Shown here piece by piece: positions 1 through 11,993 of a DNA stretch of 64,000 nt. The DNA lies in NCBI GenBank assembly GCA_027922465.2, contig BQMF02000387.1, positions 142,559 to 206,558 of the forward strand, written 5' to 3'. Source of the DNA: Turritopsis dohrnii. Lineage: Eukaryota > Cnidaria > Hydrozoa > Anthoathecata > Oceaniidae. The position numbers were made by a program, and so were the translations under genes. The notes below the pieces were generated by a model that saw only the letters and a list, made by a program, of their open reading frames with translations, made no database searches and was not told the origin of the DNA. Each line of letters opens with the position of its first letter. The stretch's first letter is position 1.

Positions 1-307
1 CTATATAGTGGTTATCACACTTGGAATTCATGCGAGAGGTTGCGGTTCAATTTCCCTTGATGGCAATTCACTATGCGTGAGTGAATGTGCCATAGCACCG
101 GTTCAACCCATGCCATGTGAGGGAAATTGGGTAGATGATACATTGGGTATTGCAGGTCACCCAGGAGAGCACAGACCCTTGATTGAGTTTATGTCAAATA
201 CTTTGGAGCCTCCAACCTAAGCCGTGGCCCCACCTGGAAAGCAGATGCAATAGCAACTGAGTGAGGCTAGCCACAAAAACCAATACCAAATAAATAAATA
301 AATAAAA
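1..307 (+). repeat. tRNA-derived SINE, 5' end at or beyond the window edge
   Basis: The start resembles a tRNA promoter: an A-box-like stretch near 7-20 and a B-box-like GGTTCAATTTC at about 44-54. About 230 bp of unrelated body follow, then a simple (TAAA)n tail at about 288-307. A pol III promoter plus a simple-repeat tail is the usual SINE layout. A second element of the same general design lies at 26303-26595. The left boundary cannot be seen. Confidence 0.6.
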
Positions 308-339
308 GAACTTCTTCATGTTTGAACTTTTGTTTATAC

Positions 340-486
340 AATCCTGTAAGATCCTGCACAGGATCCTGTAAGATCTTACATAGGATCCTGTAAGATCTTA
401 CATAGGATCCTGTAAGATCTTACATAGGATCCTGTAAGATCTTAGATAGGATCTTACAGGATCCAGTAGGATCTTACATAGGATCT
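340..486. repeat. GATC-rich palindromic tandem array (about 22-bp units)
   Basis: About six units alternate two self-complementary words, AGGATCCT and TAAGATCTTA, so each unit of about 22 bp carries two GATC sites. The array is near-perfect at 360-440 and decays towards 486. It lies upstream of the first recognised MAP3K4 exon. A degenerate relative occupies 1350-1605. Confidence 0.8.
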
Positions 487-1349
487 TCGTTTTCCGAGAG
501 TTGATTTGAAGAGTTTTGATACAGTATGGACTTTGAGTGGAGAAAGATCTAACTTATGCAAAGTTGTATTTAAAGAATCTTTCGGAATTTCGAAATTTTA
601 GTGGCAGTGGCAGTAGTGTCTTGGTAAATCGAGTTATCATCATCACTTTCACTACATTCAATCACTGTATTAAACTCCATTTTATTGCTTCTACAGAATG
701 GACACAATTTAGCACATTATAAACTTAACCACACTGATGGTAACTTCTCGAAGGCTATCTAAATTACAGTTATAATTATTATAGAAAGTAATAGTGTGGA
801 CTTCATCTAAATTAAAAAGATTGCAACGAAATCTCTGCTGGATTGGATATTGCTTTCGGCAATGATGCATTATGATGATAGCATATTGTAAATATTTGGC
901 ATTGTTACTCCAGACCTCCAGATTATTATATCCTTCAAATCACTTCCAAGATCTTCTATGTAAAAACCATTTCTCCTTGTATATGTCAACAAGTGACTAG
1001 GACTATCATTAGCAATTCCAACTGTGCATGAAGATGTCATCATGTAATCAGAGCAAATTAATCTAATAGCTACTTTACACTAACTTTTTCATGAAGGTTA
1101 TATTTTCAACATAAATATTAGCACGTACCTTAAAGTTTCATGCTTACTGCATTCATCAGATGTACATAAAAGAATCTGCACAAACTTTTTCATAAAAATT
1201 ATTATTACATTAAAAATACATGTTAGAATTTTATTATCAAGTTTTTCATAAAGCCAATTTTTTGCATAGATATGGCATCAATATCTGTTATAGATATATG
1301 GGAAATTTCCAATTTTGCCAAGCTTGGGAATTCGGAAATCAGTTATATT
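487..1349. other. Spacer between the two GATC arrays; no gene recognised
   Basis: No convincing exon is visible on either strand. A short minus-strand open stretch starting with ATG at 680 (about 33 codons, acidic then basic) has no recognisable homology and no clear splice signals. Confidence 0.4.
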
Positions 1350-1605
1350 TGAAGGTCTTACTAGGATCCTAATAGCATCCTGACAGGATTCTTGAACAAT
1401 ATCCTGGCAGGGTCTTAATAAGGCCCTATTAAGATCCTGGTAGGATCCTAATAGGATCCTGTTAGATAGTCCTGAATAGGATTCTTTTGTCAGGATTTGA
1501 GTCCTATCAGGATCCTAATAGGATTTTAGGAGAATCCTGCTAGGATCCTGTTCCTGTCAGTATCTTACAGGATCTTGTAGGATCTTACAAGATCTTGTAG
1601 GCTGT
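1350..1605. repeat. Degenerate GATC-rich palindromic repeat array
   Basis: Repeated variants of TAGGATCCTAATAGGATCCT and TAGGATCTTACA run through this stretch, with many substitutions and small indels. It is clearly related to the array at 340-486 but much more diverged. Confidence 0.7.
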
Positions 1606-1608
1606 CAG

Positions 1609-1744
1609 GGTTTTAACCAGGGACCCCAAATCAAAAATTTACAGCACCCAGATTGACCCCCATACAGCTGCCATGGTTTGTCTCGCAAGCGAGACTCATG
1701 TGTCACTAGCGCCGCGCAAATTCAAATCGTGTATTACCCCCCTG
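1609..1744. mobile_element. MITE fragment related to the element at 36375-36727
   Basis: The right end reads GTGTATTACCCCCCTGAGG, matching the right terminus (CCTGTGTTACCCCCTGAG) of the better-preserved MITE in the first intron of the MPP8-like gene. A small hairpin (TCTCGCAAGCGAGA) lies inside. The left end is not clear. Confidence 0.4.
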
Positions 1745-2070
1745 AGGTTTATGTGAAAATTAGTGATGGGATGATGTGTTTTGAAATTCAGAACAAAATT
1801 TTTTGGCTAGTGGTTAAGACTTGATTCTTAAATTCAGCTTATAATACTCTCACTGAGTAATAATTATTCAATAATCCACTGAAAGTAATATCTGTATATA
1901 TTCTCATGTTGTGTATATTCGCTTAAAATCATACATCTGAAAATGTCTTTCACAAGTAAAGGTACTCATGAAATATGGGGTTTTTTAAGCTGTGAGAAAA
2001 CTCAGAGAAAATTTAATGAGTTTGGCTCAGTAGGCACAGCTTAAGGAGATAAAATTGAATTTTTTTTCAG

Positions 2071-5000
2071 ATTTACATTGTTTGAAGACTAAGCAATCGT
2101 ATCAATTTCAACATTGGATAAGCACCAGTGATTTATTAGAATCTTCTGGGAATTTAAGTTCCCTCTCAACAAATTATGCGATGCGTCGTAGTAAGCGAGA
2201 GAAACGCAATCGCATCTCTATTAACAGGCTATCACTGATGGAGAAAACCAGTACTTCTCGATATCGATCATTCGTTGAGAAGGGGATTCGCGAAGGTGGA
2301 CTGCTTGGATTAATGAAAAGAACTCAAGGGATTCTTGCTACCACATTATCAAATGCCAAAACTGCCTTATCAGATCAACAAGGACGATCTCCTTCTTCGA
2401 AGATCAGCCGTAAATTTCTGTCTCATGAGGAACTTAATATGAAGAATATTATCAATTTTTTCAAAATTTCCACAGCTAGGCATGATTGTAAAACAGCTCC
2501 AAAATGGAAACAAGCTGGTGCAATAAATAGTTCAATGGCAAAAGCTTGGGAGGACATGTGTTTGCCATCATTTTTACATAATTATTTGTTTTTGCTGAAA
2601 TTTCCCTTTGATATCGTTCATGAATGCATTCGATTCCGTTTGGATTATCAACTAAAAGTTGAACCATCGCTACACAGTATTCGTCAGGTCAGTCTTTTTA
2701 TTTACCAGTATTATATCAGGTAACATTTCTTCTGAAAGTGTTCAAAAGGCTTACCTAAAATACTGAGACAAGTTTTATATAGTTTAAGCCTACAGTTTAA
2801 AATTTTGAGCAGGGTTTATTATGACAATTGGGAAAATTGGGAAAATCATTAGCTTAATTTCCCCTAAATTCAACAGCAAAAATCACATTTTTTGCAACAG
2901 TGATTGTTTACATTTTAGTTAATCCAGGAATGTAAAGAAGTTGTGTCGGGTGGCATCCTCGCACGAGGTTTCTACATTGAAATGCTGTCTGCTGTGCTGT
3001 GCAATGATGATAAAGAACTCTTAGAACCTATCGAGAAATCCATTGAAGAATATGACAATGATTTAAAGGCCATGTTAAACGTTAGATATTTTAATAATTC
3101 TCTTTTGAGTTTTATGATGAGGGTAAACTCAAAACCCACCCTTCCTATATCACAGGTTTTGAATTGAAATATTGTTATAACGTTGTATCTATATTTTAGT
3201 TATATTTTGAATATCTTCAAAGCTGGTTTCAAATGCTTCAAAACGTTCAACATCATGGCAGTGAGACTTTGAAGAATATCATGGAGGATGAATGGACGTA
3301 CTCAAAGGCAATCTGTCCCTATGTACAAGGTGCTGAAGCTAGAGCTGGTTACAAGTTCTGGTAATGATTACTTTTAACTTTGTGATTTTTTTTCCATTCA
3401 TTTTTCATATAATTAGATTGAAACATCACAATGTTTATTATGAACTCTAATTTTTTGATGTAGCATTCATTAATAGGTGGAGTTTTATGTAATTCTGCTG
3501 ACAATAGTCAGATTTTTTTAATGCTGTTCTAATATTGTTTGTGAGATTCAAGCTACAGCTACAGTAGTGTTTTTTTTAATATTGAAAGTTAATAGGTCCA
3601 ACATGTTCAAGAATAAAAGTGAAGGACTTCATTTGTGATGATATGTAATAGTTTGAGTTTCCAAGAGATGAAATTGGTAGAAATTACACAAATCATTCTG
3701 TCGTCAAGGGACCATTGAAAAATTGTGTTTTTAGTGTTTTGGTATCCGGGTTATTGAAATCTACTGGGCAGTACCTTGAAACATCTGTGGATGAATGTTT
3801 CTCTATGCATAATCCACACGAAGATGCTTCATGTTTGCGACAGATCATACAGAGTGCTTGTCGTCAGTACAAAGTCATTTTCAAGGAAGTAAGAGGAAGG
3901 TCGATTAAAGCACTTGGATTCGCTAAGATGCTGCAAAAAGATTTGGGAATAGCCGCCAGTTATTCATTGACAGTTTCGTTTGAGATTATCTTGAAACAGA
4001 TGAAAGTTTCTGGTCATGTGCTTGTAAGAGCTAATTTTACTGTCTCTATCAAGTATTTAAAGTTGATATGTATTAGTGCTATTAGGCTAAATATTAATAT
4101 TAAACTAAATTAAACTGAAAACACTTCGGTCATTAATTGAAAAACCATCATTTTATTGAAGTAGAAAAAACATGCAAGATAAACTTAAAAAGGATTGATG
4201 TCTCTCTTTGTATTGAAATTTATATTTTATAGCTGGAGAACAACAACTACTCGCCATATTTTATACTAATCCCTCCGGTTCTGTCAAAGATGAAGAAGTA
4301 AAAAACACTGTTCTTTATTTTGTTTTTCCATCTGGTTAACATGTTGCTATCCGTTCAAAGAAAATATTTCATTCCTGTTTTAGGGAGTGTTTGCATTTGA
4401 TTGGCTTATCTTGTGGTTATGAAAGCAATGCAGCAAATGGCCTTTGCACTGGGCATTATATACTTTTATTGCGCAAACCAAGTGACCGAGTCATGTGGTT
4501 AGGACGTAGAGTGAATTTTGGACTGGTCCCTGAAATATCACATGCATTGTCATATGTTGACACGGTACATATCTTTTCTTTATGCTAAAAACTATTATGT
4601 CAATTTATTCCTGTTTTGTTGTTATACAGTGTGTCTCTAAGAAAAATTCCAAAGCTGGTCTTTTTTCAATGAGTGTATACCAAATTTCAAAATAATTTAT
4701 ATCAATGGAAAGCCCTTTTCAACATCTCTTAACTAGTATATTTTGTGAAGAATGAGTGGAAAGTGGAAAAAAATTGTTTTAAGTGTTCACAAAATGATCT
4801 CGAATATGAATTGGGAGTCTTAGATTCCTTCAGTGTCCACTGGATAATTACTTGACAACATTTTTGCTTCTTCCTGTAGGATGATGACTTAGTGCTGATC
4901 TGCAAAAATTCATACCATCTTAACACGAAACGTAAAGAGTTAGAAGAGGTGCTTGTTAATTCAATCAGCATCAAGAAAGAGCAGAGATCTAGCCATGGAA

Positions 5001-8000
5001 TCATAGAGAATTCGTTATGTGAGATGAAGGTTAAGAAATTTTCTTGATTTTTCCCACTGGGCAAATTTGTTGAAAAATCACTCTGAAGGTGTGTATTTTT
5101 ATAGAAATATACACACTTTTTCAATAAAAATGCCCTTCACCACAGTGGTTTTTTAACGATTTTGTACACTGGATTGTTACTTTTAAATGCCGAACCTATT
5201 TACTCACTTCTTTGTTTTTACATAGGAATCATCAAAGAAACTGTCTTCCATTATTGCAACAGCAATTCAGCATGTTAATGAAAATCTTAATGTATGTGAA
5301 GCCAGTGAAATGGATGAAGCTGACCGAAATTCAACCCTGAAGAGTTGCATTGAAACCATGCATTTCTGTTTCTCTGTGGGATTTGAGGTAAATTTCTGCA
5401 TCCAAAATTATGTTTTTTTATGTAACAATAGAGCTCAAAAAGTTGTGGAACATGTTTTTTTTTAGTATTCTAGCATTCTTTAAGCCCTGGTTCAGACCTG
5501 ACAATTACGACGATTGCAAAGATTAAAATTCAGCGTAATAATTGTAATCTTCTAATGTGAACAGTCTTATAATCGTTGCAATCGCCGTAAACGCCTGATA
5601 ATTACAACCACAAAATATCAAACAATTTTGATATTTATCACCCTAGTCGCTCTATAGTGTTTAAGAATCTATTGAATTTTACGTGAATTCTATTGTTTTA
5701 AGATCATGAGATTTTAAGATGCTTCAAAATTTACGAAAAGTTGAAATTTGAAAAGGGAAAAAAATATCCTGTGTTTGAAAGAATTTTGAAATTAACATTT
5801 TGAAATACTTGAGTGTTCAAGCTTGGCGATTATGACGATTAATGTTGTTCTTAATTGTCGTAATCATCACTAAAGGCGTGGGCAAACAAGTCATCAAACT
5901 GTTTGATGGAAAATTTCGAATGTTTGATGAAATCGAATTTTCCATTTGCGCCAACCATCAAACTAGTTTTACCAAAATATTCCAATCATCTGTGGTCCAT
6001 TCATTCTAAAAAAATCAAAATGGCGACAGGTAATATAGCAATGCTAGTTGTGCTGAATGAACTCATGGATTCCAATGATGAAAAACCTCATCGTGGAAAA
6101 ACACGTGGTTGGATTAAGTGAAGAAAGGAAAAGGGGTACTTCAACAATATCATTAAGGAACTCAAAATTGAAGATCGATTTGGTTTCAGAGAAATGTTCC
6201 GGATGGACATAACTGATTTTGAGTCCATTTTAACAAAATTTTCGATCGAATTTCGCCAAAAGAAAGATTTCGAGGAACTAATCCCATCAATGCAGATGAA
6301 AGGGTTGCACTAAACTTAGGTTTTTAGCTACTGGTGAAGCATTCAAATCTTTGAGTTTCCAGTTCTTCACTTTCCAACGAAGACATTTCTAACTCCTTTG
6401 ACCTCTATTTCAATGAACAAAAACATTGGAATCTTAAAAATTCAAATACCTAAAACATTCGAAAAACCCTCCAACGTTTAGATTTTGCACTCATCATGGT
6501 GTTTTTTTGCATTTAGTTTGATGTAATTTGACTAAAATGCAACAAACTGTCATCAAACCTCAAAATTTGGTTTGATGAGCCAATTTAGTTTGATGAAAAG
6601 TTTGCTCGCCATCAAACCTCATCAAACTGAAATTTTTTCTTCTTTTTTCATTTTTCCAAAAACAAATGAGTTTGATGGTCAACTCAAATGCATCAAACTA
6701 CTCATCAAACTCGCTACTTTGATGAAGTTTGATGAGAAGTTTGACACATTTGCCCATGCCTTAAATCTTAAAACAAAACTGTAGACAGTATTATTTCAAA
6801 GTGATTTTTTTATAACTTTTATGTTTTAATTTATAATTTCAACTAAAGTTAGACGAAAGGTTTTCATGTCTTACGTTTTATTTTGCTAAAGATTTGCAAA
6901 AGATTCTAGCAATATATCATTAAAATGTTTTTTCACATATTTGTACGTCAGGAAGTTCTACTTTGTCATGGTGATGTCATGTTGCCATGTAGATTCGTAT
7001 TTTGTTAAAAAAAATTTATAGATATAATATCTTATTTATAATAGCGAGTGTGCATACCACTTTTATTTTAGAGAGTGATATTTAGTTTTAATTTACAGTC
7101 AGCGTCTTCTTAGTTGCGCGTAAAACCACATAGAGCACGTGGCACGATGTCAGTTTTTTTATGATCACGGGGGAATCATTGCATTGCATCCCCATTGAAT
7201 GCGACGTTTTCGGGGAAATATCTCGAGAACCAATGGTGATAACTGACGTTTTTTGGGCTCTGCGATACTGATGGTGGGATTACGCATCTTTTGGGCCTAA
7301 GTTTTACTTGGTACTGCAACATAGGTACATTTTCAGCTTCCAATTCCCAAATTGAAATTTTCATCACGGGGTTCGAACACTGGAGAAGCAAATTTGACAC
7401 ATCCTTTTCAAAGTTAAACTCGGTAAAAATTTTTACCCGGGTTACTAGATATTATATAAATGTCACAGAAACAAAAATCATTTATTAAAAAACTGACTTC
7501 CTTACTTTTTAAAGCTGTTCCCAAAAGCTCAAGAATTTTTGACTTTAATTGCACTTTAAATTGTGTATTGATTATTGTACTATTTTTAGTATCTACGTGA
7601 AATGATACGTTTATTTCACGGGCAGAAGAAAACTGATCTTGGTTCATTTTTCTTGGAATTTTCTCGTATTTGGATGAATTTTGTGATGACCCGAACTGAA
7701 CCAGGACATGGTACAAGACCAAGGTATACAATTTTCTTTCACTTCTATTTTCTCAAGGAATATTTATTTCCTTAGCTTAACAAAACATATAAGCTTCCTG
7801 TATGTCATTATTCCTTTCCGTTATCATAATCTTGTTTAGGTGGGCAGCTCAAGGTATGGAGTTTTTAGTGACAGCCATTGATCCAGTAAATCTAGAGTAC
7901 TTATCTGAAGAAGAGTTTAATGTAAACAAGTTTGTCTTGTTATACGGAAATTTTGTCAAAATCAGACCATTGATGTGCATTAGATTAACTCATTGTCTGT

Positions 8001-11000
8001 AGGATTTAAAATCGAAATTGAACGACTGCATATCACACATTGTTGGAAAAGCTGAACCAAGGCACAAGAAGAAATTAAGAAGTTTGTTTGTTTTATTATA
8101 ATTCAGGGTTTTTCATAAATGAAATCATCATAATTGTCATCAGGCGTTTTTTCTTTTATTTTACTAATTTTTGTATTTGATTTATCCAGTTCACTAAAGC
8201 AACACAAGAACCTTAACATGATTTTTTTTTTTTACTTTCAGCTTCAAGAAGTGCTAGCCCTTTTGCTGTTCATCGAAGTCGCAGTGTTCCAAGTACTACC
8301 GTCAACAAAACTGAACAACAAGATATTTCTGAAACTAGTGAGAACGTCAACAGATCCGCGACAATGCCCAGTGACATAATGTCTTTAAAATCTCAATCTT
8401 TGAAAGTTTTGAACATTGAAAATACAAGTCCTGCAGCTTCAGGTAGGATGTTCATACAAATCTTTTTTTTTTTAAATTTTTGTTAGATTAGAATGTTAAT
8501 AAGAAATTCTGTAAAACATGTGTCACTACTACCGCATTCTCTCTAATTAGCACCCCTCTCCAATTAGCGCCCACCCTCCCTCTAGTCAAAAATATTTTTA
8601 TGAGCGCCCCTCTCCAATAAGACTTAACATTAACTGAGAAATTAATAAGCGCCCAGGCGGAAATTAGAACTTTGAACAAAAAGCGAAAATTCTGTAATAG
8701 AAACAGAGGTTTATATTTTTGTGATGTCTAAATGTAAGTTATAAGTACAAAATCTTTTTTCATTGCCATAAAAAATACAGTTGTTTTTATTCTTTTATGA
8801 TGAAAAGTAATGCTTTGTTCACAGCTAGCATGACCATTTTCAAATTTTTTTAGAAGCGCCCCTCTCCAATTAGCGCCCCTCTCTATTAAGCGCCTCCCGC
8901 CCCCCCCCTAATTTCCAATTTCTTGCTTTTTCAACAGAATGACAGGTGCTTTTTATGGCAATTGCTCCAATAAATCTACATAATTATACATTTTCCCTAA
9001 TAAAATACAATAGGAATGCTGTTAATCGCGATATATATTCGTGAAAAGTGCACATCAATGGGCTTACATACCCAATTAAAAAAAAGTGAAATGAAACTTT
9101 TTGGTTCTGGATCAAAATGAGGGAATGGTGGATATGAATGTGCATTAAATAAATAAAAATCTGTGTTGTAGCACTTCACGTGACATTAGGTTTTTTTAGT
9201 ACCATTGCATTGCATCCCTAATGTGATGTGTTTGGGGAAATATCTCAAGAACCAATAGGGATAACTAACATTTTTTGAATTCCACAATACTGTCGATAGG
9301 ATGTCGAAAATTTTGAGTCTAATGTTTCTATGACGTCAGTGAAATCTTTGATCAGCCATCTCCATAATGGTTGGTTGTCGTGAAATGGTCAATGAAAGTT
9401 AACCAACAATGATTAATGTTATTATTAATATTTGGATAAAATGATGATGGTATTTGTATACCGAAATATATTGTCAAAAACCAAATATTAAAAATAACAT
9501 TTAAGGTTTCCTTACCACAATGTTTTTACCAAATTGTTTATATACCTATAGTGAAATGATTCCATACATTTTTTTGATCAGTTTTTCACACTTTATAATG
9601 ATGAGTTCCCTTTCCATTGAAGATTCAGTGGTTTAATTTTTCGTCTCCTATTTTCGATATGGGATTTGCACAAATCATTCTCACAATTGAAACTATTTAC
9701 ATGGGTTTTCATGGAAAATTTTTACATGGGTTACCAGTATAATAGTCGCAGCAAGATATTCTCATCCCTGTTTTTGATAAGTATTCTAAAAGATCATCTA
9801 TTTCTTTCCACTCCATTTAGTAGCAGGTGTTTTCTATAGATTTTGTTTCCTTAGATTATGATACCCTCGATTCCCTCAGCACCACAATGGAAGATGATGA
9901 TTATGGACTGGATGACACAGGAGGAGGAGATATACCAATCATTCGGGTTCGTAGTGCGTTACAAGAGATTGACGAAAGACGCACAGCGAAATTGCAACAT
10001 ATGAGAGTCATTGGGATGGTGACTAATAAGAAAGCCAATTTTGCATCACAAATTGCACATATGAATGTCCGCAAAGTGAATTTTAAATGGCAACTTGGAA
10101 ATAAGATAGGTAGGCAGTAGCTACGTTAGTGTTATCATCATTTACATTTTTTGCATTTTCATCATGTTTATTTTATCTCAGGTGAAGGTCAGTTTGGAAA
10201 GGTATATTCTGCAATCAATCTCGATACAGGTGAACTGATGGCTGTCAAACAGGTTTTGTTTATAACTCCTTTGATAATCTTATTTTGTAAATTTATGATA
10301 TCTTTAGTTCATTTTTGTTACAAAAAAAGTTTCTAGGTTGCATAATTAAAATTTTCAAATCTGACATCACAATTGCTTTGTTTTTTTTTATCCTTTCATT
10401 GATAGATGATAGTTTTTCATCATAACAGTGACTATTGGTGAACATTGGTTTTGATTAGATTATTGATTTAGATTTTGATTATTGGTTTAGATTCGTTTTA
10501 ATCCCCATGACTATGGCACAATCCAGGAGATTGCTGACGAAATAACAAACATTCAAGCCGTTCAACACGATTCTTTAGTGAAATATTTTGGCGTTGAAGT
10601 CCACAAGGTTTATTTGTACATCTTGTTTGAAAATGAATCTTTTTTTTATTGATATTGTTTTGTAATTACTGTTTTCACAACGTATTCATATTCAAATGAC
10701 TGCTAGGATGAAATGTTGATTTTTATGGAAAACTGCGCTGATGGAACTATTGCAGAAGTGTCTAAACTTGGTTTACCAGAATCAATGATACGAGTTTACA
10801 CTTACCAAATAACGAAAGCGATAAATTTCTTGCATCAGAACGGTGTAGTTCATCGAGATATCAAAGGTATGTATCATTTTACACAATAGATTTTTGTTCA
10901 AATTTCATTCAGATGTTTTTACACCATTGATCAGTTGCAGCCAAAAAACTGAATCAGTGTTGTTGATGTTATAGGTGCAAATATATTTCTATCGTCAAGC

Positions 11001-11993
11001 GGTTTGATAAAGATTGGAGATTTTGGTTCTGCTGTGAAATTAAAAGATCCGTTGTGTACGACAGTTGGAGAAGTGTTTAATGTGAGGGGAACTGCTGGTA
11101 CGTTCTTCATTTTGCAAAGTTCGTAAATAATAGGGTAGGGTGGTGAAAAATGGATCTATGGGTAAAATAGTATCTGTTGGCAAATCAGCACATCAGTTGA
11201 GTAAGAAATACTAAAGCTGTGATAACTCTATAATTAATAATAAACTATTATGTGTCCAGAATGCTAATGTTCCAATAACGTCCTGGTACCGGTCTCTTCA
11301 TTTTTACCCCTTGATCCGTTTTACACCATACAATAATAAAATCACTGATTATATTTCCCAGAAGAGTTTGTATTTTTGTGTCAGTAATCACTTTTTGAAA
11401 GGAACATAACACTTGTTGTATTAGTTAATCACTTTTTATATTTGCTAGCCTACATGGCACCAGAAGTCATAACGATGGATAAAGGCAGAGGTTATGGAAG
11501 AGCTGCTGATATATGGAGTCTGGGATGTGTAGTGATAGAAATGTTTACTGGCAAGGTAATATGTTCTGTTTTATTCAACAGTTGGTTCTCTGTAAATCAT
11601 CCAGAAATGATGTTTCCAAGTTAGATCTTAATTATATGAGAATAATTATTTTTCCAAGCAAAGACAGTCATCACTTTTCTAGTTTGCAGTGAACTGAGCG
11701 TTCCACTTTTTAATTTTTTTCTTTCCAGTCATTCAATCATGTTGCTGTTATTATGTTGATTGATAAAGAACATACATGTCTTTATGGTATTATTTTAGCA
11801 ACCTTGGTCAGAATATGATAATATATACGCCATTATGTACAAAGTTGGCGATGGTCAATGTCCAGCAATACCTGAAAATTTGAGCGAGGAGGGCAAAGAC
11901 TTTCTAAAGTTATGTTTTGTTCATGATCCGAATGAAAGATGGACAGCACATATGTTGGAAGATCATCCATTTGTGAAGGTTCGTTTTGGTTAA
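2071..11993 (+). CDS. MAP3K4: MAP3K4 (MEKK4)-type MAP kinase kinase kinase, C-terminal ~1,100 residues
   Basis: Serine/threonine kinase that phosphorylates MAP2Ks upstream of p38 and JNK. Exons read by eye: 2071-2687, 2919-3080, 3200-3360, 3735-4023, 4233-4297, 4384-4564, 4880-5029, 5226-5387, 7590-7723, 7840-7921, 8003-8081, 8242-8442, 9855-10109 (or from 9840), 10182-10252, 10491-10607, 10707-10866, 10975-11097, 11449-11555, 11799-11993; all phases agree. The scaffold region matches the MAP3K4 family ([25 protein letters not shown]). The kinase domain is intact: GEGQFGKV loop, MAVK lysine, [30 protein letters not shown]. The first exon needs one base from an upstream exon, so the N-terminus (about 500 residues in human) is missing or outside the window. 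Translation can stop at 11993 (ending FVKVRFG), or splice to a short alternative exon near 12025-12115. A Harbinger relic sits in the intron before 7590. Confidence 0.93.
5053..5172. mobile_element. MITE, CCCAGTGGGCAAA family, copy 1
   Basis: A 120-bp element in a MAP3K4 intron. The left end CCCACTGGGCAAATTTGTTG and the right end ATTTTGTACACTGG are imperfect inverted repeats, each followed inwards by a CACTG-type block. The centre carries the family's conserved TTTTATAGAAAT motif. Other copies: 14029, 18097, 20135, 31708, 32350, 62779. Confidence 0.75.
5488..5870. mobile_element. Possible MITE hosting a Harbinger insertion
   Basis: GACAATTACGACGATT near 5500 has an imperfect inverted partner, AATTGTCGTAATCAT, near 5852, and shorter related blocks occur between them. 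This suggests a small inverted-repeat element lying directly left of the Harbinger relic. The boundaries are approximate. Confidence 0.35.
5874..6761 (+). mobile_element. PIF/Harbinger DNA transposon relic with TAA target-site duplication
   Basis: An 888-bp element in a MAP3K4 intron. The left end AGGCGTGGGCAAACAAGTC and the reversed right end AGGCATGGGCAAATGTGTC are terminal inverted repeats, and the element is flanked by TAA on both sides, the duplication typical of PIF/Harbinger. Both subterminal regions are crowded with copies of CATCAAACT or its reverse complement. From 6019 a broken reading frame starts [10 protein letters not shown] and contains stretches such as [20 protein letters not shown] and [14 protein letters not shown], the N-terminal part of a Harbinger transposase. 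Stop codons interrupt it and the catalytic core is missing. It is a decayed deletion derivative. Confidence 0.8.
7025..7460. mobile_element. Foldback-family element, copy related to 39725-40540
   Basis: The left end (TTATAATAGCGAGTGTGCAT, then ACTTTTATTTTAGAGAGTGA) and internal blocks (GAGCACGTGGCACGATGTCAG; ATATCTCGAGAACCAATGG; GGTAAAAATTTTTACCCGGG) match the arms of the longer inverted-repeat element at 39725-40540. Only one arm is present here. It lies in the MAP3K4 intron just before the 7590 exon. Confidence 0.65.
8525..8912. mobile_element. GCGCCC-rich inverted-repeat element
   Basis: Several copies of CTCTCCAATTAGCGCCC occur at both ends, around 8530-8620 and 8860-8900. They resemble the terminal parts of the TACCGTA-ended elements at 28831-29313 and 16335-16655. 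It lies in a MAP3K4 intron. The ends are not sharply defined. Confidence 0.45.
9175..9400. mobile_element. Fragment of the foldback family (7025 / 39725)
   Basis: The stretch CATTGCATTGCATCCCTAAT followed by ATATCTCAAGAACCAATAGG and TAACTAACATTTTTTGA parallels internal parts of the 7025-7460 element. No terminal repeat is visible, so this is a fragment in a MAP3K4 intron. Confidence 0.5.

Noticed and set aside
645..680. Minus-strand ATG with acidic stretch, possible first exon of a divergent gene
   Set aside because: Only about 33 codons, no clear donor, and no recognisable protein family.
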